NCBI GenBank assembly: GCA_004194705.1
Contig: SADC01001176.1
Coordinates: forward strand, 434,001-498,000
Reading direction: 5' to 3'
DNA from: Ditylenchus dipsaci
Taxonomy: Eukaryota > Nematoda > Chromadorea > Rhabditida > Anguinidae
DNA length: 64,000 nucleotides
Under the pieces are notes generated by a model, which saw only the letters and a program-made list of their open reading frames with translations, was not told the origin of the DNA and ran no database searches. The position numbers and the translations under genes are program-made. Below are positions 31,791 to 43,543 of the stretch, in pieces. Positions within the stretch are counted from its first letter, which is position 1; the number at the start of each line of letters is the position of its first letter.

Positions 31791-32404
31791 TATTTCAACG
31801 AAATTTCAATATTGCAATGTTTTATTTTAATAGATTGATTTTATGTCTATGTCAGGACTTTATAAAGATTTGTCTTAAAAAATCCATGGACTTGATTACT
31901 CTTATTAACACACTGTTAATAACACTACCTCACCCCTTCAAGTTGCGGCTCTGAATATGATATTAGTTATGTGGGCCGGAGTACACAATGTGTGTGTCGC
32001 TCAAAAACACCAAAAATGATCTCAATCATGCTTCATTTGATGTTAATGTGTAGAAAACATGTTTTGGGATTGGAAAAGCAATATTTTCCTGTGAAAAAAA
32101 AATCCAAAAAAATATTTTGCCTCGGTCCCCCAAGGTAAAAAAATTAGGAAAATAAAAAATATTATTTTTAAATTGGCGCCTTTTGAATTTTGAAGAGAAG
32201 AATGGCTGTATTGAGAGGGAAGGGAATAAAAAGGGGCCAGTTCAATAGGAAAACCTAAAACAGCGTTTTGATAAAGAGCCTCGTATACGTTGTATTGTCA
32301 AAAGGCTCAAATTGTTTTACCTCGTCAAATTATTCTTTTACCCGTCAAATCGTAAAATGTGTTTTACCTGCAAATTTTTATTATTTTTTTAAACATTTTC
32401 ACAT

Positions 32405-32600
32405 CAAAATGTTGCCCTGGATCTCAGCTAACTAACAAGCTGTCGACTGAGCTTCTGAGATTTGCAAAAATAGAGAAAAAAGTGTTTGTATAGACCAAAT
32501 TTTTCAAAAAAGTTAGTCCATACAAACACTTTTTTCTCAATATTTGAAAACCTCAAAAACTTAACCAACAACTTATTAGAGAGCTGAGATCCGGCGCTTC
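32405..32600. repeat. Palindrome, arms GGATCTCAGCT and AAAAAAGTGTTTGTAT
   Basis: Two inverted arms meet near 32495. The phrase GAGAAAAAAGTGTTTGTATGGAC occurs with its inverse. Confidence 0.6.
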
Positions 32601-33259
32601 ACGCTGGTAAAAATTTTTTGAAATAATTCGATAAAAAAGCTGGAAAAATACTCAAGAGAAATTTTTTTTACGATCACTATTTATCTGATTATATCGTGCT
32701 CAACTTGCGCTTTAGAAAACACATTGTACTATTACCGAAAATTAAAAGAAAAAAATTGAATTTCATTTTCAATAGAATAAATGTTTTCTAAATGACCAAA
32801 AATTCGAGAAATCCGAACAATATTCTTGTTTTATTAGATTGGGAATGATTGTTTTCCTATTTTTTGTATTATTTAGAAACAGTTTTGTTTTCAAAATAAT
32901 GATGAACAAAAATAATTTTTTGCCTTTTTTACACTGTTCAAATTACTGGACTCTAATTGCATTTTTCGATCGAGAATACTTCTCAGAATCATGTCTAAAG
33001 TAATTGAGTCAAGTAATGGATGCATGGAGGGGGCTTGGAGTTGAGATGCGCACACCCACATACCTTAGACACAAATCACTCGGAAGTAACTCTGGATGAA
33101 TGAAAAAGCATGCATACCAGAGTTATTTATGCGGTAGGCCCAGTTTTCAAAACTATGTACATCTTTGTGTTTCTAGGCCCTGTGTGATTAGTGGCCCCTT
33201 TTATTCCCTTCCCATCCCAATACAGCCATTATTCTCTTCAAGATTCAAAAGGCGCTAAT

Positions 33260-33870
33260 TTAAAAAAATATATATTTTTTAATTTTCCTAATTTTTTTAC
33301 CTTGGGGACAAAGGCAAAAATTTTTTTTTGGAATTTGTTTTTCTCAGGAAAATATTTCTTTCTCGATCATAAAAACGTGTTTTCTACACATTTAACATCA
33401 AATGAAGCATGATTGAGATCATCATCATACTTTAGCCGTTATGTGTACGGTACGGTGTTTATACAAAGTGCGGCAAAAGTTTGGCATGGACATAAAATTT
33501 ATCATTTTAAATAAAAACATTGCAATGTTGAAAAAAGACCTTGATACATATATTGTTAATTTTGCTATTTAGAGTAATAATTCTCATAACATTAAGAAGT
33601 CAACGACAAAATGGAAAGGAAATAATGAACTAATTATTTGCGAAACCGCTAATTGATAAATGATTGAAAATTATTATATGGCTTCTGGGAGAACCTGTTT
33701 TTCTTTGTACCATTTTGATAAGAATCCAGCATTGATTGTGAAAATTGTAAAAGAAATCGAAAGAAATGAGGTGGAAGTGGAAGCACAATCATTAGTGGGC
33801 TCGGGCCTGTCAAAGATCAGAGTAACAACAATTGTTTTTAATAATTTTTGTTTTATTATTAACAATTCAA
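33260..33870. other. Intergenic or upstream exon region, uncertain
   Basis: An open frame at 33660-33821 ends at a GTAACA donor-like site, 54 bp before the acceptor at 33875, the usual intron size here. It carries no motif I recognise, so I do not call it a gene. Confidence 0.3.
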
Positions 33871-33875
33871 TTTAG

Positions 33876-36800
33876 AAAGTTGTGGCTCCTGCTGGCCGTT
33901 TGCGTGTATTGCTGTTTGGAAGCAGACCTGGCACAAAAATATCACAGCTGCTTTCAAAACAATGAACGTGTAGAATGTCAACATGCATCAACTGTCCTCA
34001 ACTTTCACAATTGATAACTGCTCTGTCCGAACAAGATTTGCTAAATTATCAAGGTGCTGGCGATTGTAGTGGAGGTCGCATTAAAGATGCGACGGAGTAA
34101 GTATTTTCACGGTGTTTTACTTGACACAATGCCTTGTAGCTAAATACAGGGTGTCTACGTTAATCTTAATAGTATTTGGCATGTGTGGGTGGGTGGCTAA
34201 CGCTTTTTGACTTCGGAGGCCAAAACGGTTCGTAGACGGCGAAATCACTTTTGTCGCTAATACTATCGTGTTCAGAATCTCAGCTTTCGTTAAAAAAAAA
34301 CGGCTACAAAAAGTGAGTTTAAATAGGGATATACCTATTTTTATGAAGTGAATCAGAAAAATCCGGATAAATTGTCTCGAGAAGAATTTGAAAATATACA
34401 GTCAAGTTTGAATTTCGAGAGCCGTCTATAAGGGAATCGAGCATACTAAGCACGATGCTGTTGTCAGAAATCAGGTGTTGTCTCAGTCAAAGCCCGAGCC
34501 ACCAGGTTAGGCCCAATACCACCTAACCTCGATACCACCTAACCATCAGAATAAGGCCCGAACCACCTGGATACTCCGCAACTACCAGGATAGGGCCTGA
34601 ACCACCTGAATACTCCCCAACTACCAGGATAGGGCGCAAACAACCTGGATACCCCAAACAACAAAAATAGGGTCCGAACCACCAAGTTGGGGCCCAAACC
34701 ACGTGGATAACGCCCAACCACCAGGCTAAGACCCAGGCCAGGTAGGGTAGGTAGGTGTCAAGTAGGGTAGGTAGGTGGCCAGTTAGGGCAGGTAGGTGGC
34801 CAGTTAGGTAAGTAGGTGGCCAGGGAGTGGTTAGATGGCGAGTTAGGGTAGGGTAAGCAAATCGACTTCAAATTCATCCGATTGTAAAGAAAAACGTCTT
34901 GAGGCTCCTACTATTGAATTCTTTAAAAAAATTCACGATTAGCATATTTTTTCAGTTAGCTTTCGTAGTTACGACAATTCACCAAGCGCCTGTCAGGCGT
35001 AATCACCAGGATGGACCAGAACTACGTGAATACCCCTCAACCACCAGGATCGGTCCCGAGGCACCAGGAAAATGCCCCAACAACCGAGAGGGGCCCAACT
35101 GCCAAAATATGTTCCGAACTACCAAAATGGCCCGAATCACGTGGGTACTCACCAAACATCTAGGATGGTTATCGAACCATGTGGATACCATGAACTGCCA
35201 GGATAGGGCCCGAACCACCAGAAAGCACCTCAACCACCAGGATGTGGCTGAAACACGAGGAAAGTACCTTAACAACCAGGAAAGTATCCGACAAGGAGAA
35301 CGAGTGGGAAGAAAAAGCCAGAAAGGGGTAGTCAGGAGTGTATGCGATGGATAAATATTTATTAATTTCAAATTTCAAAATATCATAGTGGCGCCGAAAG
35401 GCGCCTGTTGTCCCTAATTTTTTTTCAATATCACAATATTGCAAATGAAAGCTCATTTCAAAGCAGGTGGGACACGCATTTCGACATTTTATTTTCTCAT
35501 AATGAAAATATTTTAAAAACTAACTACAGTCAAACCTCTCTATAACATACCCCTCCATAACATACACTTCTTTATAACATACCCCAGGGTCGGTCCCAGG
35601 AGGCTATGTTCCGTATAATTTACCCTCTCCATAACATAAATCTCCCTATAACATACGTCTGGGGTCGGTCCCTGGCCGTATGCTACCCCCCCATGAGGCT
35701 GGTGACCTGTTGACGCCTTGTCCTTCGACAACATAAAGCCAACAACATTTTTTCTACTTTCAAAGAATCTGATGATTATTTCCCGTATAGTCCGCAGTCT
35801 GGGCAATGAAGCCCACCGGACTGGAATTCTGATCTGCTCAATCGATTTTTTGATGAACGTTTTACCTTTTCAGTAAAACCCTAAAAAACCAGTCATTTCT
35901 GGCTTTTGTCCACTCCAGGGTGGGTCATGAGCGATCCTGAAAAAAGGTTGATGTAGTGCCTTATAAAACTCACAACCCATGTTGATGGTTCGAATCCGCC
36001 AGTAACAGGGCACATTACCACAAAAAGGCACTTTTTCACAAAAGGAGGCATATTTTCACAAAAAAACATTTTTCCCTTTTTGACTAAAAGAAAAAAAGAA
36101 GCACATTTTCATGAAAAAAGGGCATTTTTCGCCAAAAAAGGTATTTTCGTATTGCCCAACATTTTTTTAAACAAACTCAAAACATTATATTTTAAAGCGT
36201 GTTTTTTTTCATATTCCTTTCTTTTCATATTCCGTGTTTTTTCATACTTATATGTAGGGAGATAGGTGAGTAAACTCAGAGAACTCTAAGGGACATACAT
36301 ATTTAGGCTATATATCAGATATCCCCTTAAAGTCCAGTGGAAGGCACGCCACCGCAGATCACTCGCATGATTGGAAAAAATACCATCACGCGCGGTGGGT
36401 TTACAGTCGGATTGGTATTGTATTGCATAGCCACAATGAATTTTGCTTCTATAAAGCAAGCCATGTTCGCCTAGTAAAATAATATTTTAGTCATCTTGGA
36501 GGAAGGGCAACAGCGGCCAGCAATCCATCACATTCAATGTAAATAAAAAATGTTCTTCTGCCAAAAAGAGAAAGTTTAACAGTTTGAGACAAGGCCAGTA
36601 AATTGCGATAAAAATTTACAACCAGCAGTTGAACAGTCCAAACAGTTTAACTCTCTGCAAACTTTGATGAACTGCAACAAAAAAGTGGGCCAAGGTTACT
36701 CTAGGATAATTGAGAACCGCTGTGACTGGTCCCACTATCTACATTGTTTGGACTATGTGAAGTTTGGCCGAGTGAAATGGTCCGGCCATGGGTTAATTTT

Positions 36801-37130
36801 TGAAAAATGATTTCTGGTCGTCAAAATCACTATAAAATGTTCTGGCAAATGGGGAAGCAACTTCAAAATCCAAATGCATGTCAAACATTTTCGTTACCTT
36901 TCCTTGCCATCTTGTGGCCACTGATATGTGCTCAATTGTAATTTTTCAGTTGCTTCGTTGTTTTGATACAAAGTTAAGTTTTCTGTGTACATTCCAGGAA
37001 TTTCGATGGGCATCTGGACCAGGACAAACAGTACGTGCCGCCTTTTCCTACCTGCTACAGCAAAAGCGCTAGACATGGCCTACATCAATCTAACAATCAC
37101 TGTTTGCTTGCACGACCCCAGAAAGTTTGA
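33876..37130 (+). CDS. Candidate secreted Cys-containing protein (2 exons, no start found)
   Basis: I do not recognise this protein. A possible exon, 33876-34097, follows the acceptor CAATTTAG and ends at a strong donor, GTAAGTATTT. In one frame it encodes a hydrophobic signal-like stretch (KLWLLLAVCVYCCLEADLAQ), then SCFQNN and ECQHASTVLN. After one restored base near 34003 it continues LSQLITALSEQDLLNYQGAG and RIKDATE. The second exon, 36998-37130, follows ATTCCAG in a compatible phase (ENFDGHLDQDKQYVPPFPTC) and stops at 37128-37130. The start codon would lie in an upstream exon. Another frame of exon 1 is also open (KVVAPAGRLRVLLFGSRPGT). The 2.9-kb intron is repeat-filled. This could be chance. 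Confidence 0.3.
34500..35300. repeat. Degenerate tandem arrays, ACCACCAGGATAGGGCCCGA units
   Basis: Two blocks (about 34500-34740 and 34990-35300) repeat ACCACCTGGATACTCC and AACCACCAGGATAGGGCC in degenerate form. GTAGGTAGGTGGCCAGTTAG repeats lie between them (34735-34860). The unit resembles the array at 27350-27800. Confidence 0.75.
35527..35810. mobile_element. Pogo/Tigger-like end (family C) with possible transposase tail
   Basis: CAGTCAAACCTCTCTATAAC follows TA, and ATAACATAC recurs five times in the first 130 bp, a subterminal motif array. No right end was found. On the minus strand a frame at 35806-35695 reads MPRLRTIREIIIRFFESRKN, which could be the C-terminal tail of a Tigger-type transposase. 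That part is speculative. Confidence 0.5.
35801..36157. repeat. Half foldback of the shared-core family, GGCATTTTTCACAAAAAAG arm
   Basis: The core half reads GGACTGGAATTCTGATCTGC, TCAATCGATTTTTTGATG, TCAGTAAAACCCTAAAAAAC and TGGCTTTTGTCCACTCCAGG, as in 18393-19158. The right arm iterates about six versions of GGCACTTTTTCACAAAAA and ends ATTGCCC, mirrored by GGGCAAT at 35801. The left iterated arm is missing. Confidence 0.65.
36158..36990. other. No gene recognised
   Basis: This is AT-rich sequence with no clear motif. It would be intronic if the candidate gene 33876-37130 is real. Confidence 0.35.
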
Positions 37131-37559
37131 CTGTTCTCAGGGGTCAGTTTTTGGTTTCAATTATGATAAACATGTTGAAGTTTGATAGTAAACTGGTTAT
37201 TCAGAGCAGTTCGAATTTAAAAAGTAGTCATTCTTGAAAAAAATCCGCAAATAGAAAAAGAGATGTTAGAAAGAAAAATTGGAGTAATTCAGAAAAGGCC
37301 TAGTTATTAGAGACAGAAAAATGTTCATATCAGGGTTTCAAGGCAATATTCTTGGCCAAATTTCGACGAAGGCAAGGCCTTGATCAAGGCCTTGCTTTCT
37401 TCTGGAAAGTAGTTACGCTGTAAATATGTCCTCGGCACTTAATTAGAGGCACCTAGGCAAAGATGGGCAAAGACGGGAGTTACTATTTTGGAAGCTTCCT
37501 TGATTTTCAGGTCTAAGAAAAATATGGCAAAAATTAGCGCTACTTGGTTTTACCGAATG

Positions 37560-37900
37560 TTTGTATTCTTCGATTGTCTTACCATGTTTTTCAACTGGGC
37601 CGTGGCAAAATAGACTCCATATGCATTTTATGATCAAGTGTACTTCTCGAATCATGTCTAAGGTAAGTGAGTGCGCGTATCTCTAACTCTCAAGCCCCCT
37701 GCGACCCATTGGGGGACGCAGGGGGCTTGGTTGCTCGGGTTGAGATGCGCACACCCACATACCTGAGACACAAATCACTCGAAAGGGACCTGGATGCATG
37801 AAAATGTATGCATACTAGAGTTTCTTATGCGTAGGCCCAGTCAACAAAACTATGTTCAAATTGCATCTTTTTGGGGTATCCAGGTAACCTTTTAGGTTGG
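37560..37900. repeat. Palindromic copy of the GTCTAAGG repeat
   Basis: The left arm GTCTAAGGTAAGTGAGTGCG and right arm CGCACACCCACATACCTGAG surround a GC-rich centre, CCCCCTGCG...CGCAGGGGG. It is a relative of 30956-31070. Confidence 0.65.
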
Positions 37901-38690
37901 ACTGCTTTGGGGGACCAAGACAAAAAGTCAATTTGGTCAAAATTTTTTTAAAAAAATCTATTTTTTATGTAGAAAAGTGTGAGAAAATGACTTTTTATCG
38001 TTTCAAGCATATAACAATTACTTAGAAGTCATTTAACACTATTTTTAATAAGTGAAAAAAACCACCCCACAAACAAGTGCCGAATCCGCACTAATTTCAC
38101 CACTTTTCTAAAAAAAAAGTATGGTTTTAGGTACCCGTGAAAATTATTGGGGAGGAAGGCGCGGGGGGGGGGGGTAGGTGTAAAAACCGAGTAGCTTTTG
38201 GGGGGGGGGGGGTGATGGTTTGGGTGGTTGGAGGAAGTGGGAGTAAAAACGAGTAGCCTCAAAAGTTTGATTAACTGCGGTTTTTTCCAAATTTACGCGC
38301 TTCGACCTGAATATATCATTTTTGCATGAACTATTTCTGTTCTGAGCTATTCTAGCATCAAAACGTATTCAGAAATCCGCATTCCGTTTACAGAATTCCA
38401 AAAAATACTTTATTGGTAATTTCGGTCGCTTCGCGCCGAAAGACCTCAGCAGACTCCTGGGTGCGAGAGAGGGTATATCTCAGCAGCGAAACATATTTCT
38501 GGATTCTATGAATGGATTCGTATTCCTGAAGACATTTGGCTAAGGGTGGCTCAGAAAAAATATTCCTGCAAAATGGGTATTTTTGTCAAAGTACAAAAAA
38601 AATTCGAAAAAAGTACGTTTTATCGACCCATGACCGAAAAATATGTAACTCTGATCCGATATTTTGCTCACGTCTGCATTAGGTCTTAAT
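37900..38690. other. Intergenic, G-rich runs, no gene
   Basis: Runs of G at about 38163-38175 and 38199-38212 are the only conspicuous feature. Frames have no motif. Confidence 0.4.
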
Positions 38691-38692
38691 TA

Positions 38693-39042
38693 CCGTATTT
38701 TCCTGATTAGCACCCCTCTGATAAACGCCCACACCTCTAATTCAATCCCTACCCCTAGAGGCTAGTCAGAAAATAAATGCCCTCTCTAATTGACGCAAAG
38801 TTAGCAAAGTGCAGTTAAAGATGTTTGAGAGTACTCAATTGTTTAAGGCTCGCATTGTGTATACAAAGACCTCAAGGAGATCAACTCCTTTCACTGAAGA
38901 GTTCTACAAGCTAATGAAGGATTTCGCACCTGTGGTGACCTGGCTTATCGGATGCTTTCATATTCAAAACAATTGGGAGCACCACTGGCTTATAGCAAAT
39001 GAATATCATATGATTGTGGATAGTTCGTCACTGGCTTGAGCA
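38693..39042 (+). other. MITE-A left end followed by an unassigned frame
   Basis: ACCGTATTTTCCTGATTAGC marks a MITE-A-like left end without a partner. A frame from 38809 to 39039 encodes 76 residues, including PFTEEFYKLMKDFAPVVTW and NNWEHHWLIANEYHMIVD. The composition is protein-like, but I recognise no family and see no splice partners. Confidence 0.3.
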
Positions 39043-39288
39043 GGTTCGAAGGTTGTTGTTTTCCCAGAAAGGAATCTCAGGCAAGGGTTGGGCAAAGATG
39101 TGATCGGGCTGATCTGAACTAATCTCGATCTGATCTTTGTCCCCCTGTCTTGGACACTTATTTTGTGGTTTTCTTTTATAAACTAGCTATAGAGCATGGG
39201 GTTAAGCAAACACTTGTGTTTAAAGTAGTGCTAGAGGCTTTTCCGAGCCTCGATTTGACAGAGACAGGTGTCTTTTTGTAAGCTATTT

Positions 39289-39410
39289 CTGGTAACAGGT
39301 AAAGTCGGGTGACTGGTATTTTTGGTAAAAGGTATTTTGGTAACAGGTATTTTGGTAACAGGTATTGTTGGTAACAGATATTTTGGTAACAGGTATCTGG
39401 TAAAAGGACA
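39289..39410. repeat. Minisatellite, GGTAACAGGTATTTT units
   Basis: About seven units of 13 to 17 bp, GGTAACAGGTATTTT with GGTAAAAGGTATTTT variants. Confidence 0.85.
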
Positions 39411-39464
39411 TACAATTCAAATATATAGGACGTTTTGTTTTTCGAATTTTAAAATTTTTATTTT

Positions 39465-40055
39465 CAGGCATCCAGGTGGGTCCACTCTGACCAAAGGTAC
39501 CTACCCGATATGGGGTTTTGGTAACGAAAATCGGTATTTGGTCTTAACAAACCCAATTCCCTACACGATTTTACAAGAAGAAGGTAAAGCACTTTTTTTT
39601 GATTTGACAAAAAAATATTAGGTTTTCCAGGTGATATCACTGACCAGGTGATCCCACCCAGGTTTCGAGGTTTGGTGTGGAAAATCGGGATTAGTCTTAA
39701 CAAACCCATTCCCCACACGACTTTACATAAGTGGGTATGTTTTTTCTAATAAAAAAGAAAAATTTATTTTTTTAGGCTATCCAGGTGGATATCCACCTGG
39801 CCAGATGGTACCCCCCAGGTTTCGAGGTTTTGGTGTGAAAAATCGTAAATTTGGTTTAACAACCCATTCTCCACACGATTTCACATAAGATAGATAGGTT
39901 TTTTTATACTTTGAGAAATATTTATTTTTCAGATCCTCCAGCTGGTCTCAGCTGGAGACCAGCTGGTCAGGTGGTACCCCCTGGTTTTGGGACTTCGGTG
40001 CCAGAAATCGCAAATTTGGTCTTAACAAACCCGATTCCTGGCACGATTTACACAC
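39465..40055. repeat. Tandem repeat, about 150-bp unit with CCAGGTGGATATCCACCTGG
   Basis: Four units each start after a T-rich tract with CATCCAGGTGG..., then AGGTGGTACCCCCCAGGTTT, a GAGGTTTTGGTGTG phrase, and GGTCTTAACAAACCCATTCC ending CACACGATTTTACA. The third unit contains the palindrome CCAGGTGGATATCCACCTGG. Related units lie at 42005-42420 and 47265-47410. It is probably non-coding; the frames differ from unit to unit. Confidence 0.8.
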
Positions 40056-40795
40056 AATAGCAATATTTGTTTTCATTTTAAACAATATTTTTTAAAATTC
40101 CGTGCAGGACCAACCACGATTATTTCAAACTCAATTCATAGGCCAATTTTGACTAAAAAATCCTGTGTTTGTACCAAAATCGGGCCTGTGTTGGATTTTG
40201 GCCATACCTCGATTGTCTAATTTATCACCGTTTTGAAGCCCTTGAAAATCGCGGTGGGGGCTATCGAAGAATAGCTTGCAAAATTGGCAAAAAAACCACG
40301 GCTTCATATAATTAAATTCGAAAGAAAGTTTTTAAAATTCGCCAAAATTGAAGTCAAAAAAAGGCCAATTTTTGGCCTGAGTACCGAGTTTGTCTCCACA
40401 AAAAACTTTTTTTTGTGCGATTTTTCTTTTTCAACATCTTATACTAAAATGACCCCTATATTATGTAGATTAACCTACTAAAAATGTGAAACCCGCCCAC
40501 TCAGGACAAAACCCAACTTTCTAAATTGAGAAAGTCAAAAAATTTTCGCGAAAATCGAAAACAATTACCAAAATTTTTTAAAAAGACCGGAATTTTTTTT
40601 AGCATTTTTCCATGATCTGCACGATATTCTGAGTGTCCGATGTGCCAAAAATCAAAAAAACGCGATCGTGCCAAAAAACCCCCTGGAATTCAGTTTACCA
40701 GCCAACGGGCTAGATGCTTAGTTTTTTCTTATGTAGTTGGAACTTTTTTGAACTTCATTTGGACCTTTAATGAACTTCAATTTGTATTTTGCCTG
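40056..40795. other. Intergenic, no gene
   Basis: Only short AT-rich frames without motifs are present. Confidence 0.4.
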
Positions 40796-40802
40796 TTTCA
40801 CG

Positions 40803-40870
40803 CATAAATCGAACCCGATAGGACCTGAAACCTTGCGACATAAAACTCTACCCACTGAGCTATTAACGTA
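40803..40870 (-). repeat. tRNA-like sequence (SINE head or tRNA pseudogene)
   Basis: Read on the minus strand it runs TTAATAGCTCAGTGGGTAGA (a strong A box), then an anticodon-arm-like stretch, then TCGGGTTCGATTTATGCG (B box). Spacing is about right for a tRNA, but the acceptor-stem halves do not pair convincingly. I would not call it a functional tRNA. Confidence 0.5.
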
Positions 40871-41072
40871 CCTATCACGAGATGTCAAAAGTTTCTATAT
40901 ATCTTTACTTTTAAATTTTTTTCGGTACACTGTCTTCATTCAGAAAAAAACTTTATTGATGTCTATAAATTTTACAGTTAGGGTAAATCATTGCTGTGGA
41001 TGTCTATTTTGATTTTAGATACAGTCGTCTGAAGAACGGTTAAAGGGAGGGAGAACTTCTTACACGCCTAGG

Positions 41073-41480
41073 TCAAAGGCTCGAATTGCCACCGGATGAG
41101 TAACCAGGCAATTTTCGCCGCGGGACCGCCCCACGCCCCGGGGCGCAACACTGGTATTCTCGGAAAGACTGAGGAATCGCAAAAGTGCGCAGATTTGTTG
41201 GAACCGGAGGAGGCCTTACTGCTTCATCACCATTAAATCTGACACGCTGAATAGGACGCTTTCGATTAGCAATTGGAGGCAATGTTTCTTGAATTCCTGA
41301 GAGCCTTGCTTGATCACCAGCTTGCACGACGATATCACCTGTGCACTAAAACTACACAATTAAACAAAATTTGCTTGAAAAAAATACCATTTTTGTTGTA
41401 GCTGCTAAATTATTCTCTTCGTTACGAATCGCTGTTGTCACAATGTGAGACGGATCAGCATCACAGCTATGCGCAGTAAC
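41073..41480 (-). pseudogene. Possible FLYWCH/MULE-type protein fragment
   Basis: Two minus-strand pieces resemble the region after a FLYWCH zinc finger in MULE-associated proteins: TAHSCDADPSHIVTTAIRNE (about 41395-41470) and, after a possible intron, PPPVPTNLRTFAIPQSFREY (about 41150-41220). No zinc-finger core or transposase is visible. A profile search against FLYWCH and MULE domains would settle this. Confidence 0.3.
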
Positions 41481-42004
41481 AATCCTAATTTAACCAGAGT
41501 TTTCGGCACTATCTGTAAAATGCATACTTCACAAATGTTTCGTTTTCACTTTTTGCTCGAATTTCTAGCATGCAGACGTGCAAGAAGCTCATCCGCCTGA
41601 AAGATTACATAATGAAAACAGCAAAATAATCAAACCATTTTACTGGCAATTGCAGCTGACAACTGGTTCCAGAGCAGGTTCAATAGGCGCACGAAAAAAG
41701 CAACCATTCCGATAAATAAGCCATGACTAAAACAAACGGAATATAATATAGTTGCTTACTCAATACGATAAAAAAAACATCAAAATCGAGCTTTGGTAAA
41801 ATCAAAACCCCAACACTCAAAAAATACCCAAGAAAACGGCATTTTACCACTATCAAACCATCTTCAGCATGTCCGATTTAGTTCAGAAAAATTTATAAAG
41901 CCTGAAAAAGTAAAAAATTTTTTTTGCTCCAAGAGGACGACCATTTGTTTTGGTTGGTTCAGACTAAAAACTTAAATTCCAGCACAATTACCAATTCTTT
42001 TGAT
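41481..42004. other. Intergenic, no gene recognised
   Basis: Short frames only. A minus-strand ADELLARLHARNSSKK near 41575 could belong to the fragment at 41073-41480 but cannot be joined with confidence. Confidence 0.3.
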
Positions 42005-42420
42005 TAACTTTACTTTCCTTAGGCCAGCCAGGTGGATATCCACCTTCCAAGGGTACTTACTTCGGGGTTCGGGTTTTAGGTAAGGAAATCGCAGCATACG
42101 AGTTTAAGTCAAGAAAAAGGCCTTGGTTTGACTTTGACCAAATTTTTATTTAATGGGCCATGCTGCTGGATATCCATCTCTGTCCGTCTCAGTCGAGGGT
42201 ACCCAATCCGTATGTAGGGCTCAAGTGCTAAAATCGGAATTTAAGTATTATTTAATCGAATTCCCTACCCAATTTTAGGAATTATAGCATTGTAACTTTT
42301 TTAATTCATGCTTTATTTTTAGGCCATCCAGGTGGATATCTACCTGGTCAGGTGTTACCTACCTTACCCCAGTTTTAGGGTTTGAGTGGCTAAAACCACG
42401 ATTTTAAACTTTTTAATAAT
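42005..42420. repeat. Second cluster of the CCAGGTGGATATCCACCTGG-type repeat
   Basis: Three diverged units begin GCCAGCCAGGTGGATATCCA, GCCATGCTGCTGGATATCCA and GCCATCCAGGTGGATATCTA. Each follows a T-rich tract, as in 39465-40055. Confidence 0.75.
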
Positions 42421-42482
42421 TAAAACTTGAATTTTGACTTAAAAAAAATATTTACTCGGTGGGGAGATTCAAATTTTAGTAT

Positions 42483-42590
42483 GCTGTGCGAGTCGCTGTA
42501 GCGAGTCACAATTGTAGCGAGTCGCAGTAGCGAGTCGCAAGTGTAGCGAGTCGCTGTAACGAGTCACAAGTTGTAGCGAGTCGAATGTCA
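42483..42590. repeat. Tandem repeat, GTAGCGAGTCGC units
   Basis: About nine units of 12 to 15 bp (GTAGCGAGTCGCAAGT and GTAGCGAGTCGCA). Confidence 0.88.
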
Positions 42591-43234
42591 GTCTTAATTC
42601 TATGCCATCCCACAGGTCTTGTCATTTTGCATGAATCTAAAAATTCGGGCATTTTCTGACAGTAAAGCAGTGTTGGAAATGGTTGGAAAAGATTGCTCGA
42701 TAGTTTTTGGCCATCGAAGTCAGCGAAGTTACTAAAAGTAGAGTAAAATCAAATAGGGTGTGCACTCAGTGGAATTGAAACTGTGAGCAATAGGCGATGG
42801 ATATAAAAATTCAAAAATTCCCCCCCCCTTCTTTAAAACTACTCACTAGAAAATGAAAGAAACTACAGTCGACGCTCTCCATAGCGTCGCTCCCCATTGC
42901 GTCCAGCTCTCCATGCGTCCGCCTTTTTTTGGTTTGGTTGGTTGTCTATGAAATTACCTATAAACGACTCTCTCCATTGCGTCCGCTCTTCATTGCGTCC
43001 AGCTCCCCATTGCGTCCGGGTGAGGCTGGTCCCGACATTATAATTAACGCTCTCCATTGCGTCCGCCTGTTAAATTAGGACAAAACGTGAAAATGGGTTG
43101 TAAAGGCCAATTATTTTATATGTCTGCAAGGAAAACCTTGTCACAACATTGTTTTTGCACTTCCAGTGTTCTTTCCGTTTTTCTGAAATTTTGTGATCGT
43201 GTGTGTTTTTTTGTGATCATATAGTTATTGAATA

Positions 43235-43324
43235 CCGTTTTTCTCTAATAACTGCCCGGGGCGCGTTATTTTCCAATCCTACTACATCAGAAGGAGAAGT
43301 CACAATCTATTAGTGGAAATACGG
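43235..43324. mobile_element. Miniature MITE-A copy, 90 bp
   Basis: CCGTTTTTCTCTAATAACTG and its inverse TATTAGTGGAAATACGG lie between TA (43233-43234, 43325-43326). Most of the interior is deleted. It is nested in element 42866-43921. Confidence 0.75.
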
Positions 43325-43382
43325 TAGTTATTGTTCTTGTCAAAATTCTGTTTATTAACTCTTAGCCTCAACTCCTGGCCAA

Positions 43383-43470
43383 CGAAGAGTGATCACTTTG
43401 GAAACAAAGAAGAAAATCATCGAAGCTTTGCATGGAGAGAATCGAGAAGAGCTGAGCAAGGATTCGTTGT
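43383..43470 (+). pseudogene. CENP-B N-terminal HTH fragment of a Tigger transposase
   Basis: The frame RRVITLETKKKIIEALHGEN then REELSKDSL stops at TAG 43468-43470. The pattern R.(x)TLE.K..II..L..G is the first helix-turn-helix of CENP-B/pogo-type DNA-binding domains. The rest of the transposase is gone. Confidence 0.6.
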
Positions 43471-43543
43471 AGCCTCTTTTATTCCCTAGGGGATATTTTT
43501 CAACCATGAAAAGTTTTGAAATTGTAAATCGAAAATGGCCTTA

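Larger units (their letters stand above)
30160..33260. repeat. Cluster of inverted copies of one dispersed repeat
   Basis: Blocks reading GGCCCCTTTTATTCCCTTCC, GGCGCCAATTTAAATTTTTC and GTCTAAGGTATGTGGGTGTG recur in both orientations near 30180-30620, 30960-31290, 32170-32245 and 33000-33260, and again near 37560-37900. They look like pieces of a TIR element that duplicated or rearranged locally. No transposase is recognisable. Confidence 0.55.

Noticed and set aside
34500..35300. CRISPR-like repeat-spacer array
   Set aside because: Units are degenerate and contiguous, there is no unique spacer pattern, no cas genes, and the sequence is animal nuclear DNA.
40803..40870. Functional tRNA gene
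   Set aside because: A and B boxes are good but acceptor-stem pairing and a sensible anticodon arm are not convincing; listed as tRNA-like repeat.
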